Source of the DNA: Bacillota bacterium
GTDB lineage: Bacteria; Bacillota_C; Negativicutes; JAEYSJ01
Direction of reading: 5' to 3'
Length of the DNA stretch: 15,000 nt
Assembly: GCA_023434855.1 (NCBI GenBank)
Contig: JAEYSJ010000300.1
Span: 1-15,000, forward strand
The number at the start of each line of letters is the position of its first letter. Positions within the stretch are counted from its first letter, which is position 1. Made by a program: the position numbers and the translations under genes. The notes under the pieces are model-generated. The model was not told where the DNA came from. It saw nothing but the letters and a program-made list of their open reading frames with translations, and did not search any database. Shown here piece by piece: positions 7,159-13,252 of this stretch.

Positions 7159-7980
7159 TTAACCTCCCAATCCTTGCTTCTTAGGGATGGGAAAAGTTAC
7201 GGTAATTGCTTGTTGAGCATCCGGCCAGTTATCAGGAAAAAGCTGAATCTGGATATCATACATGCCTTCAGGAACATTGACTGTTTGCCGGAGATTTTTT
7301 TTAAACCGCTCCAGAACAATCGTGCTTCCTTCCTGGAAGGTATTTTGCAGAAGGATAACAAGTTCGTTTTCCGAAACCTTGCCGACCAGGTCATATTTAT
7401 CTCGGGTTGATCGCAGGGCAACCTGGGAAAAATGCTCATAGAGAGTTTTTAATGCAAACACTTTGACACCGGGTTTAATTATTATCTTGATAAGAAATCC
7501 TTTTTCATTGCGGCGATTCATGGCTATGAGCACTGTTTCCGCCTGATATAAAAATTCATGCAATGTCAGAACTTTGGCTTCTTCGTCATATTTTCTTAAC
7601 CTGGCAAGCGATGCTGCCATTTGACCCATTTCAATGGCAGTATTCTTGATTTGCAAGATAGCCAGCCATGTTATGCCAAGCGTAACCATAAACAGCAGAA
7701 TTCTCACAATTGTTTCAATTTGCAGCTGCTTGTCCCACTGGTCGACAAAAGCTATTGTTGTATAATAGAAACCTAAACCGAGAATTTCGGCCACTATTAT
7801 GGCAAAACCAAATAAGGGACGCAGCAAAAATAACAGGAATGCCGTTGCTAACAAAAGGGAACCGGCCCAAACCATCGCTTGATGTGATAAAGTTATGGCT
7901 AATAATATGTTTAGCAGCAGGAACAGAGAGAGAATGATGTATAAACTTTTTTCGCGGTTCAGACTGTTTTGCACCTCCAA
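7159..7980 (-). CDS. Four-helix membrane protein with degenerate GGDEF domain, probable c-di-GMP receptor (YdaK/PssE-like)
   Basis: A 273-residue protein with four N-terminal membrane helices (about residues 13-31, 37-52, 57-75 and 91-110) and a cytoplasmic domain of about 150 residues. That domain follows the GGDEF fold: TLHEFLYQAETVLI, a central strand GFLIKIIIKPG, and DKYDLVGKVSENELVILLQ, which lines up with the active-site hairpin. The GG(D/E)EF signature is replaced by SENEL at 203-207, so it cannot be a working cyclase. In Bacillus YdaK and Listeria PssE, proteins of this design bind c-di-GMP and activate the partner synthase, here the gene 8 bases downstream. The inhibitory-site motif is altered: the usual RxxD position reads DKYD, with Arg193 one residue early. 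The TTG at 7980 is used after a GGGAG site; a GGAGG just inside the ORF leaves the exact start open. Confidence 0.82.
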   Translation of the reverse strand: MEVQNSLNREKSLYIILSLFLLLNILLAITLSHQAMVWAGSLLLATAFLLFLLRPLFGFAIIVAEILGLGFYYTTIAFVDQWDKQLQIETIVRILLFMVTLGITWLAILQIKNTAIEMGQMAASLARLRKYDEEAKVLTLHEFLYQAETVLIAMNRRNEKGFLIKIIIKPGVKVFALKTLYEHFSQVALRSTRDKYDLVGKVSENELVILLQNTFQEGSTIVLERFKKNLRQTVNVPEGMYDIQIQLFPDNWPDAQQAITVTFPIPKKQGLGG

Positions 7981-7995
7981 TTAGGCTCCCAATAT

Positions 7996-8023
7996 TGTTT
8001 ACAAGGTATTCTTATGTTTACAA
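7996..8023. repeat. Two direct TGTTTACAA boxes in a divergent promoter region
   Basis: TGTTTACAA occurs at 7996-8004 and again at 8015-8023, 19 bases apart, about two helical turns. The second box overlaps the start-side edge of the - strand promoter -10 element and lies over the expected transcription start. GTTTACAA appears a third time at 8150-8157, ahead of the beta-barrel gene. Each box is a near-palindrome (TTGT-N2-ACAA). They look like operator sites shared by the two divergent units; no regulator is assigned. Confidence 0.4.
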
Positions 8024-8050
8024 TATAGCATATTGCTACTCGCTTGTCAT
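8022..8050 (-). promoter_or_regulatory. Sigma-A type promoter of the GGDEF-glycosyltransferase operon
   Basis: Read on the - strand, ATGACA (8050-8045) is a five-of-six -35 hexamer, followed by exactly 17 bases and TATATT (8027-8022), a five-of-six -10. Transcription would start near 8015, about 35 bases before the TTG start codon. Confidence 0.65.
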
Positions 8051-8211
8051 GAAATATAAATTTACATATTACGGAAGGTGATCACGCAAATTTTTATTAT
8101 GAATTGCAGGAATATAGCGCTTTGCGGCGAAATACAGTAGCCAAAAGAAGTTTACAATAATACATTTTAAGAAGTTCCGGAATAGCCCTTATATTCTGAA
8201 AGGTGGATTAA

Positions 8212-9033
8212 ATGAAATTCAAAACTTTAACTGCTCTCATCTTTGCAACATTGGTGATACCTACGGCATCAGTTCAGGCATCTCCAGTCTATGGTGGAGA
8301 TATTGTAACTGAATATACTAAGATTTCAGATGTACCGGCAATTCTGGAAGAAACTGTCCGTTTGCGGTTTGACGATCAGTTGTCAGACCACTTTTACGTT
8401 CATGCCCGTGCTCAGGCTCACGCCATAAATAATAAGGCCTATGACAGCATTGATCAGTCTGTGTTTGACCAAAAATATGTTGGTTATAAAACTGCAGGAA
8501 TTGATATGCGGGCAGGTAAGCAGCCTCTATATTTAGGCAAAGGGTTGCTGGCCGACTTAAATGTATCTGGCTTTCAGGCCACTGCTACCGCCGGTGATAT
8601 CAGGCTGCTTGGTTTCTACTCTAATGACGTGCAGGCGGCGGATTTTGCCGTATCCCATAAAGGGTTGAGCTTTGGCGCCACTTACAAGCGACAAGGCGAT
8701 TCTACTTTAGGCGTGAATTTCGCCGCTTCTTTTCCGGGCAAAGCAATCTTAAGCGGGGAATATGTAAAGAATACTTCCAATAACAAAAGGGGCTATATAG
8801 CACAAATTGCGTTGGGTCAATATTCGCTGTCATACAGAGATATTGAAAATGCCGCTATCGATCCTGACTGGGCCACCAATTACCATTATGCAAATTCCAG
8901 GGGCTTCCGGCTGCGGGCCGACTACAAGATTGGTACCAGTTCTATCTTCACTGTGTACCAGGATATTGCGAAAGGCAATGACAATACTCCGCAGCAAAAT
9001 ATCACATATGCCGGGTATGCGATTTATCTTTAG
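8212..9033 (+). CDS. Probable outer-membrane beta-barrel (porin-like) protein
   Basis: A 273-residue exported protein. It starts with a classical signal peptide: MKFK, a hydrophobic core, and PTASVQA followed by SPVYGGD, with cleavage expected after residue 23. The mature part has no membrane helices. It alternates polar and non-polar residues in short strands rich in Tyr, Gly and Asn (for example FYVHARAQAHA, GLSFGATYKRQG, RGFRLRADYKIG), and ends in TYAGYAIYL, like an outer-membrane barrel C-terminus. This supports a diderm cell. It is short for a trimeric porin, closer to a 12-to-14-strand barrel. The gene diverges from the c-di-GMP receptor operon, so it might serve polymer export or only share the region. 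ATG 8212 follows AAGGTGG. Confidence 0.75.
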   Translation: MKFKTLTALIFATLVIPTASVQASPVYGGDIVTEYTKISDVPAILEETVRLRFDDQLSDHFYVHARAQAHAINNKAYDSIDQSVFDQKYVGYKTAGIDMRAGKQPLYLGKGLLADLNVSGFQATATAGDIRLLGFYSNDVQAADFAVSHKGLSFGATYKRQGDSTLGVNFAASFPGKAILSGEYVKNTSNNKRGYIAQIALGQYSLSYRDIENAAIDPDWATNYHYANSRGFRLRADYKIGTSSIFTVYQDIAKGNDNTPQQNITYAGYAIYL

Positions 9034-9051
9034 GTAATGACAGTATAGACA

Positions 9052-9105
9052 AAAAAGTAACCTAAAATTGTCACTGTTTGAAAACGGAAGTTCTTCTCAA
9101 TTATA
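9052..9105. repeat. Dispersed intergenic repeat, copy A
   Basis: The stretch AAAAGTAACCTAAA, CACTGTTTGAAAACGGAA and TTCTTCTCA has a diverged counterpart in the same order at 12341-12395 (AAAAGTAACTTAAA, CACTGTTCGAAAACGGAA, TTTTTCTCA). By eye about three quarters of 48 positions match. Both copies are followed by a TTAGCGGCT string. It lies between the beta-barrel stop and its terminator. Confidence 0.5.
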
Positions 9106-9112
9106 TAGAGAG

Positions 9113-9150
9113 AAACGGAAGCACGCTTAATCTTAGCGGCTTCCGTTTTT
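9113..9150 (+). terminator. Rho-independent terminator of the beta-barrel gene
   Basis: AAACGGAAG (9113-9121) pairs with CTTCCGTTT (9140-9148). CGCT/AGCG extends the stem beyond a small interior loop, with TAATCTT as the loop. The descending arm runs into TTTTT. It lies 80 bases after the beta-barrel stop and also faces the DUF2935 gene, so it may serve both strands. Confidence 0.8.
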
Positions 9151-9168
9151 GATCTTATTTCCAAGACT

Positions 9169-9261
9169 CCTACTTCTGTAGGTGTGAGTTCCACTTTGCT
9201 GCTTCGGTGGGGGGTGAATCCCCACGATGTCCAGCTTTAGCTGGACGAGTTCATTTCACAC
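9169..9261. ncRNA. Candidate multi-stem structured element after the DUF2935 gene
   Basis: Four stems stack within 93 bases. CCTAC/GTAGG (9169-9182) has a TTCT loop. GTGGGG/CCCCAC (9207-9225) has a 7-base loop. GTCCAGCT/AGCTGGAC (9229-9246) is almost loop-free. TGTGA/TCACA (9183-9187 with 9256-9260) can close around the last two. The outer stem reaches the DUF2935 stop codon. The strand is not settled. It may be a structured 3' end, a small RNA, or the end of a lost IS200/IS605-type element; no transposase remains. Confidence 0.35.
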
Positions 9262-10065
9262 ATTAATGCGCGGTTTGGTGGGATCGCATTGCGGCATAGG
9301 CACGGTTCCCAGTTGGGCAAGCTTGGTCAGGTAATAACATTCTTCCCGGTACATATGGTCCGGGGCAAGGGGCGATAAAGTGCCAAGGGCTTCCAGGCTG
9401 ATCCGTAATTCAAGCATTTCCGTTAAGAAGCATTTAAACAGGTTCATTTCCTTGTCTGCCTGGCAGTTAAAACGTTCCAAGGCCGGAAATGTTTCCAAAC
9501 CGGTACGCAGGTAGCCCTCAAATTCCAGGGCTTTCTTTTCCAGCCCTGAGAAATTCTCAGCAAAGCATTTGCTTTTTTGCTTGAGATCGCGTTCCACTTC
9601 GTCTAATTGACAGTTTATAGTGGCGGCATGACCAACGGCGTCCCGCAGCCATACTTTATGATAGTGCACAGGGTGGCATATGGGTAGTTTGCATTCTTCC
9701 ATCAGGGTAGTTAGCACCAAACAGTATTCTTCAAGCTCGTTTACCATATGATTAACGAAAGTAGGGGGGAGGTGAAATTCAATGCCTTCCGCCAGCTGAC
9801 GGCACAACAAATGCAGCTTAAAATCCCGCAGGGCAGTCACATGCTGGTAGGCAGTTTTAGTCATGTCCATCAGGTCGCCGCCTGACGCACATTCCCGGGA
9901 TTGCGCAAGGAGGGAATCAAAGACCTGGATAAAATGAAGAGATTTATCAATTTCTTCTGTCTCTTTCGGGGCAAGGGATGCAAAAATAAATCGACTGTGG
10001 TCACCGAGAATTTGTAGCCAGAATTGGTGTTCAAACATTGCTGAAGCCGACAAGCTTCTGTCCAA
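9256..10065 (-). CDS. DUF2935 family protein (ferritin-like, all-helical)
   Basis: A protein of about 270 residues with the hallmarks of DUF2935, a family common in clostridial and Negativicutes genomes and predicted to form two helical bundles of ferritin-like type; its function is unknown. Visible family traits are FEHQFWLQILGDHSRFI near the N-terminus, LAEGIEFHLPPTFVNHMVNE in the middle, HYHKVWLRDAVGHA at the start of the second half, and MYREECYYLTKL near the end, giving many His and Glu residues able to bind metal. AGGAGG abuts the ATG at 10074 with no spacing, so I place the start at the in-frame TTG at 10065, 9 bases past it; starting at the ATG would add only MSI. The gene follows the drug exporter gene by about 70-80 bases on the same strand. 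Confidence 0.88.
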   Translation of the reverse strand: MDRSLSASAMFEHQFWLQILGDHSRFIFASLAPKETEEIDKSLHFIQVFDSLLAQSRECASGGDLMDMTKTAYQHVTALRDFKLHLLCRQLAEGIEFHLPPTFVNHMVNELEEYCLVLTTLMEECKLPICHPVHYHKVWLRDAVGHAATINCQLDEVERDLKQKSKCFAENFSGLEKKALEFEGYLRTGLETFPALERFNCQADKEMNLFKCFLTEMLELRISLEALGTLSPLAPDHMYREECYYLTKLAQLGTVPMPQCDPTKPRINV

Positions 10066-10145
10066 AATACTCATCCTCCTGACATAACTAATATCCCTAC
10101 ATATTATGCCAGTTGACAGAAAAAGGTGCAGGATAATTGCGAAGT

Positions 10146-11540
10146 TTAAACGACAGGTTTACTTGTGTCACCCCGCGCAAGGGAAATAATTGCGCCCAGC
10201 AGGGCAAAACAGGCAGCTACCGCATAGGTGTCCCGGACAGCAAAAGAAAATGCATTAGCCTGCAAAGCGGCATAAGCGGCCAGGCGGCTGGAAAGCACAG
10301 CACCGCATACTGCTACGCCCAGCACCTGGCCAACGTTGCGCATGCTTGCGATCATTCCGGAAGCAACCCCTAAATGGTCCTTTTTGACACTGTTCATAAT
10401 GGCGTTGTTGTTAGGGGACTGGAAAAGTCCGGTACCAAGACCGATTAATGAGAGTCCCAGGATGACAGCCCACCACTCAAAATATATGGCGACAAAATAT
10501 AAGATTGTAATACCCAGGGCGATAATACCCATACCCGCCGCAGTTAGGAGCCGGGAGCCTATTTTATCTGACAGGGAACCGGCGAATGGTGAGGCCAGCA
10601 TCATAAAAACCGGGAAAGCACTCATTGAGTAACCGGCATTTATTGCCGAAAGGCCGGCGCGATTCATTAAATAGAAGGGCATTACAAAGGTCACGGTATA
10701 TTGGGTCATATAGTTAATTAACGCAGCAGTATTAGCAGTTGAAAAAAGCCTGTTTCTAAACATGGCAAGATTAAGCATGGGAAAGGCACTTTTTTTCTCC
10801 ACCAGGATGAAAGCGGTGAACAGGATTGCAGAAACGCCAATGAGAATGATCACAAGTCCGGAAGCCCAGCCCCATTCCTGACCATGACTCAAAGCAAGCA
10901 GCAGGCAGGAAAGCCAGGAGAATACCAGCACTGATCCGGCGATATCAAATTTCTGTGAGTTTCCTTTTTTGAAGGGCAGCACTTTGGCCGCCCAAAGTGT
11001 ACCAATAATGCCAACAGGGATATTCACCGAAAAAATGGACTGCCAGTCGAATTTGCTGACAAGTATTCCGCCCAGCGTAGGTCCGGTAGCCAATCCCAGG
11101 GACACAACAGCCAGGGTTATGCCGATAGCCCGTCCGCGTTCGGCAGGATTAAAGGTTTGAGCAACAATTGCCTGCATGACAGCCATTACCATTCCGGCGC
11201 CTATTGCCTGAATACCCCTGGCGGCAATTAAAAAACCAACAGATGGCGCTACGGCGTTAAGGGCAGAAGCAAAGGTAAAAACGGCAAGACCGGTAAGAAA
11301 CACCGGTTTATGGCCATACATGTCTCCCAATCGGCCGTAGGTCAACAAGAGACTGCTGATCAGAAGCAGGTAAATCATAACTACCCACTCAGTTGTAGCC
11401 AGGGAAGAATTGAAATATGACATAATTCTCGGCAATGCAATGTTTACAATGCTGGCATCGAGAGTGCACATATACATGGACAGGCAGACTGCTGATAAAA
11501 TTGCATTTTTGCCTGTAAGAAAGCCTAACGGTTTTTTCAT
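10146..11540 (-). CDS. MFS drug exporter, DHA2 (EmrB/QacA) family
   Basis: A 464-residue inner-membrane proton antiporter of the DHA2 type, normally with 14 membrane helices, that extrudes drugs or other toxic compounds. Motifs from the N-terminus: LDASIVNIALPRI near residue 27 (helix 1, with the Asp typical of the group), motif A GRLGDMYGHKP near 69-79, RGIQAIGAG near 108-116, motif C GLATGPTLGGIL near 149-160 in helix 5, and W-IF-VNIPVG near 166-177. Length is normal and all motifs are intact. ATG 11540 is used because GAGGAG lies 8 bases upstream; the in-frame GTG at 11549 overlaps that site. No MarR or TetR regulator gene lies beside it. The substrate is unknown. Confidence 0.93.
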   Translation of the reverse strand: MKKPLGFLTGKNAILSAVCLSMYMCTLDASIVNIALPRIMSYFNSSLATTEWVVMIYLLLISSLLLTYGRLGDMYGHKPVFLTGLAVFTFASALNAVAPSVGFLIAARGIQAIGAGMVMAVMQAIVAQTFNPAERGRAIGITLAVVSLGLATGPTLGGILVSKFDWQSIFSVNIPVGIIGTLWAAKVLPFKKGNSQKFDIAGSVLVFSWLSCLLLALSHGQEWGWASGLVIILIGVSAILFTAFILVEKKSAFPMLNLAMFRNRLFSTANTAALINYMTQYTVTFVMPFYLMNRAGLSAINAGYSMSAFPVFMMLASPFAGSLSDKIGSRLLTAAGMGIIALGITILYFVAIYFEWWAVILGLSLIGLGTGLFQSPNNNAIMNSVKKDHLGVASGMIASMRNVGQVLGVAVCGAVLSSRLAAYAALQANAFSFAVRDTYAVAACFALLGAIISLARGDTSKPVV

Positions 11541-11574
11541 GGAGAACACTCCTCATTTGATATCGAATAAAATT

Positions 11575-11603
11575 ATTATATAATTTTACGCGCAAAGGCA
11601 CAA
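11575..11603 (-). promoter_or_regulatory. Promoter of the drug exporter gene
   Basis: On the - strand a perfect TATAAT (11580-11575) lies about 35 bases before the start codon. With a 17-base spacer the -35 position reads TTGTGC, only three of six. A near-palindrome TTCGATATCAAA lies between the -10 and the ribosome binding site and could be an operator. Confidence 0.5.
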
Positions 11604-11637
11604 AACTTTGCCTGTAATAAAATATGATGAGAACCGG

Positions 11638-11672
11638 AAAAGTGCCCATTGCCTTGCAAAATGAGCACTTTT
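11638..11672 (-). terminator. Terminator of the small alpha/beta protein gene
   Basis: AAAAGTGC (11638-11645) pairs with GCACTTTT (11665-11672); after one mismatch CATT/AATG continues the stem. Read on the - strand, the stem ends in CTTTT. It lies about 35 bases past the stop of the gene at 11708-12091. The + strand side also has T-rich DNA, so it could work both ways. Confidence 0.65.
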
Positions 11673-11707
11673 CGTGATTTTTTATCAAGTTAAGCAGAAT
11701 TGAGTAA

Positions 11708-12091
11708 TTAAACTTCCCCGCCATTTTGTTTTAATATGCTGACAGCTTCCTCAACCCGGTTCTCAGGTGCAAAAGCCACAATAGAGAATGCATGACCTCC
11801 TGCTAATTTGTTGCCGCTGGTGCTGAAACCGCTGACAGAAGGGTCTGCTGCCATTAAGACCCGTGCCGTATTGTTGGTTTCATTAGAAGTGTTTGCCGAG
11901 AATACTGTTAATCCGGTAAGTGTTTCGGCCCTGGATACAGGATCGTCCTGAGTAACATCATAATTGACACCGAACCGGCTGGTACGTTGAATATGAACAT
12001 CGGTGAGACCTGCGGATGATAATGCATTTGCCGCTGTTTCAGCTTTGGTACTTGAAGGAAAGTAAGCAATAATTGTCTGTTCTTTTGACAT
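11708..12091 (-). CDS. Small conserved protein of unknown function (ferredoxin-like alpha/beta)
   Basis: A 127-residue soluble protein, recognisable as a small family seen in clostridia and Negativicutes but without a known function. It opens with MSKEQTIIAYFPSSTKAETA, a strand-helix pattern in which a sequence element resembling general-stress or DUF1269-like small domains is followed by helix AANALSSAGLTDVHI. A low-complexity Ser/Thr/Asn middle follows, then a second strand-helix unit, HAFSIVAFAPENRVEEAVSILKQNG, so two halves of a ferredoxin-like fold are likely. ATG 12091 is chosen because a GGGGGG site stands about 10 bases upstream. An in-frame upstream ATG at 12151 would read into a repeat element and is rejected. 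The gene has its own terminator. Confidence 0.75.
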   Translation of the reverse strand: MSKEQTIIAYFPSSTKAETAANALSSAGLTDVHIQRTSRFGVNYDVTQDDPVSRAETLTGLTVFSANTSNETNNTARVLMAADPSVSGFSTSGNKLAGGHAFSIVAFAPENRVEEAVSILKQNGGEV

Positions 12092-12129
12092 GTGTAATAA
12101 GCCCCCCAAGCAATGTTTTTTACTGTATC

Positions 12130-12237
12130 GAGCCTGCTTATAAACATCCATCTGCGTCGTTGCCTGGGAGTTTCGAGGTCCTCAACGTACCAACCTGTAC
12201 GCCTCCGGCCTCGAAATCCCAGGCGCCTAGCATCTGA
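12130..12237. repeat. Long hairpin intergenic repeat element
   Basis: CCTGGGAGTTTCGAGG (12163-12178) and CCTCGAAATCCCAGG (12209-12223) pair over 15 bp with one bulged G. Inside, CGTAC/GTACG pair across CAACCT. The flanks CTGCGTCGTTGC and GCGCCTAGCATCTGA resemble the ends of GC-rich hairpin repeats scattered between genes in related genomes, as I recall them. It lies upstream of the small alpha/beta gene and may form part of its leader. No coding capacity is seen. Confidence 0.6.
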
Positions 12238-12297
12238 ATATTTCTAAGCAATCTCTAAAATTATGGGTTTTTAAGCGGACTCGTATCAGAATTTATA

Positions 12298-12347
12298 ACT
12301 TTTCGGACGACTGCAAATAGCTGATTACCTGCAGTTAGCCGAAAAGT
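12298..12347. repeat. Two-part perfect hairpin
   Basis: ACTTTTCGG (12298-12306) pairs with CCGAAAAGT (12339-12347). After a symmetric 3x3 interior loop, ACTGCA (12310-12315) pairs with TGCAGT (12330-12335), leaving a 14-base loop. It directly joins copy B of the dispersed repeat. There is no T-run, so it is not a simple terminator. Confidence 0.5.
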
Positions 12348-12408
12348 AACTTAAATTCTTCACTGTTCGAAAACGGAACGTTTTTCTCATTTAGCTTTAG
12401 CGGCTGCC
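12341..12408. repeat. Dispersed intergenic repeat, copy B
   Basis: Counterpart of 9052-9105: GAAAAGTAACTTAAA, then CACTGTTCGAAAACGGAA, then TTTTTCTCA and TTTAGCGGCT. It has several substitutions and lacks the second CGGAAGC arm found in copy A. It lies in the gene-free stretch 12238-12451. Confidence 0.5.
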
Positions 12409-12451
12409 ATGACAATTATACTTTTAGTGAAAGTATATGTTAAAAACAAGG

Positions 12452-12503
12452 ACACCTGCCGGGAAAGAAAGATTTTGTGCAAGCTTTCTTTCCCGGCAGG
12501 TGT
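12452..12503 (-). terminator. 20-bp perfect hairpin terminator of the 166-residue protein gene
   Basis: The arms at 12452-12471 and 12484-12503 are exact inverse complements over 20 bases, built around CTGCCGGGAAAG, with a 12-base loop. Read on the - strand, the stem is followed by CCTTGTTTTT. It lies about 40 bases past the stop at 12542. The perfect pairing is unusually long for a bacterial terminator. Confidence 0.75.
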
Positions 12504-12541
12504 TTATAAAGAATATAAAAAGGTAAAAGGAGAAAAATTGT

Positions 12542-13042
12542 TTAGGCAACTTGAGAGAGTGAATTCCTTAAGCATTGAATATAATCAACATCCATTACAT
12601 GAGTAGCTTGGGGATAATCTTTGAAGGATTCATCATCTGAAGAACATTCTCCGGAATTAGTGCTGGAAAAAACCATGAAGTCGGCCATGTAGGTATCAAG
12701 TTCCGCCAGGTTAACGAGGCATTGTCCGGCGATAAAGTACATCAATATTTCGCCATGGGCGGTTTGAAAGATTTCATAATGAAGATCTTTACAACGTTTC
12801 TTCAAACAACCGATAACGAAGTGTAATTTTTGGTAGGTTTTATTCTGAAGTTCTTTGCTGTTAAAAATATCTGCCTGAGTAATGATGTCACGTACAGATT
12901 CTGTTTCTAAATCCGCTTGTTCTTTTCCTGTAAAAAGATGCTTTCCAATGAACTCCAGTTGTCTAAAATGATGTTCAGTTTCTTTTCCGAAGTTTAAAAA
13001 TGAATATTTGTCTGATGTAACGACTCTGAAAGTTTTTCTCAA
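12542..13042 (-). CDS. Protein of unknown function (166 residues)
   Basis: I do not recognise a family. The protein is predicted soluble and mainly helical, without signal peptide or membrane helix. The N-terminal half is rich in charged residues (GKETEHHFRQLEFIGKHLF). The middle, HFVIGCLKKRCKDLHYEIFQ, then GEILMYFIAGQCLVNLAELD, looks like a compact helical core. The tail is acidic (GECSSDDESFKDY). Several Cys and His residues are scattered without a clear metal motif. The start is TTG 13042, 8 bases after a GGGGG ribosome binding site, an arrangement much like that of the small alpha/beta gene. It has a strong terminator downstream. Upstream lies a 28-codon small ORF with a good promoter, so this gene may have a leader of over 300 bases. 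Confidence 0.65.
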   Translation of the reverse strand: MRKTFRVVTSDKYSFLNFGKETEHHFRQLEFIGKHLFTGKEQADLETESVRDIITQADIFNSKELQNKTYQKLHFVIGCLKKRCKDLHYEIFQTAHGEILMYFIAGQCLVNLAELDTYMADFMVFSSTNSGECSSDDESFKDYPQATHVMDVDYIQCLRNSLSQVA

Positions 13043-13161
13043 CGTAATAGCCCCCTAATTATTTAATGATTTTACTTGCGAAACAATTTTAAAAAAGTGT
13101 GAGACAACAGACTTTGTACATTTTTTCACATGACGTAGTAAAAAATAAAAACCCCCTTATG

Positions 13162-13250
13162 GTAATGATTCTAAAAGTGTTCTTCTTGAGTATTAGAGTG
13201 CCATTTTTCTTGATTATTGCAGTATATCGCTCTTAGTAAATCATTACTAA
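13162..13250 (-). promoter_or_regulatory. Alternative RNA pairings in the leader of the 166-residue protein gene
   Basis: TTAGTAA and TTACTAA (13233-13239, 13244-13250) make a local 7-bp hairpin with a 4-base loop right after the small ORF stop. The same DNA contains AATCATTAC (13239-13247), the exact inverse complement of GTAATGATT at 13162-13170, so a competing long-range pairing is possible. On the - strand the second arm is soon followed by GGGGGTTTTTATTTTTT. This resembles attenuation geometry but is unproven. Confidence 0.3.
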
Positions 13251-13252
13251 AT

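Noticed and set aside
12092..12151. N-terminal extension of the small alpha/beta protein to an upstream ATG
   Set aside because: The added residues read into the edge of a repeat element, and there is a good ribosome binding site for the ATG at 12091.
12409..12606. 65-codon + strand ORF
   Set aside because: It runs through both arms of the 20-bp terminator hairpin and over the end of the 166-residue protein gene, and has no ribosome binding site; its coding appearance comes from those features.
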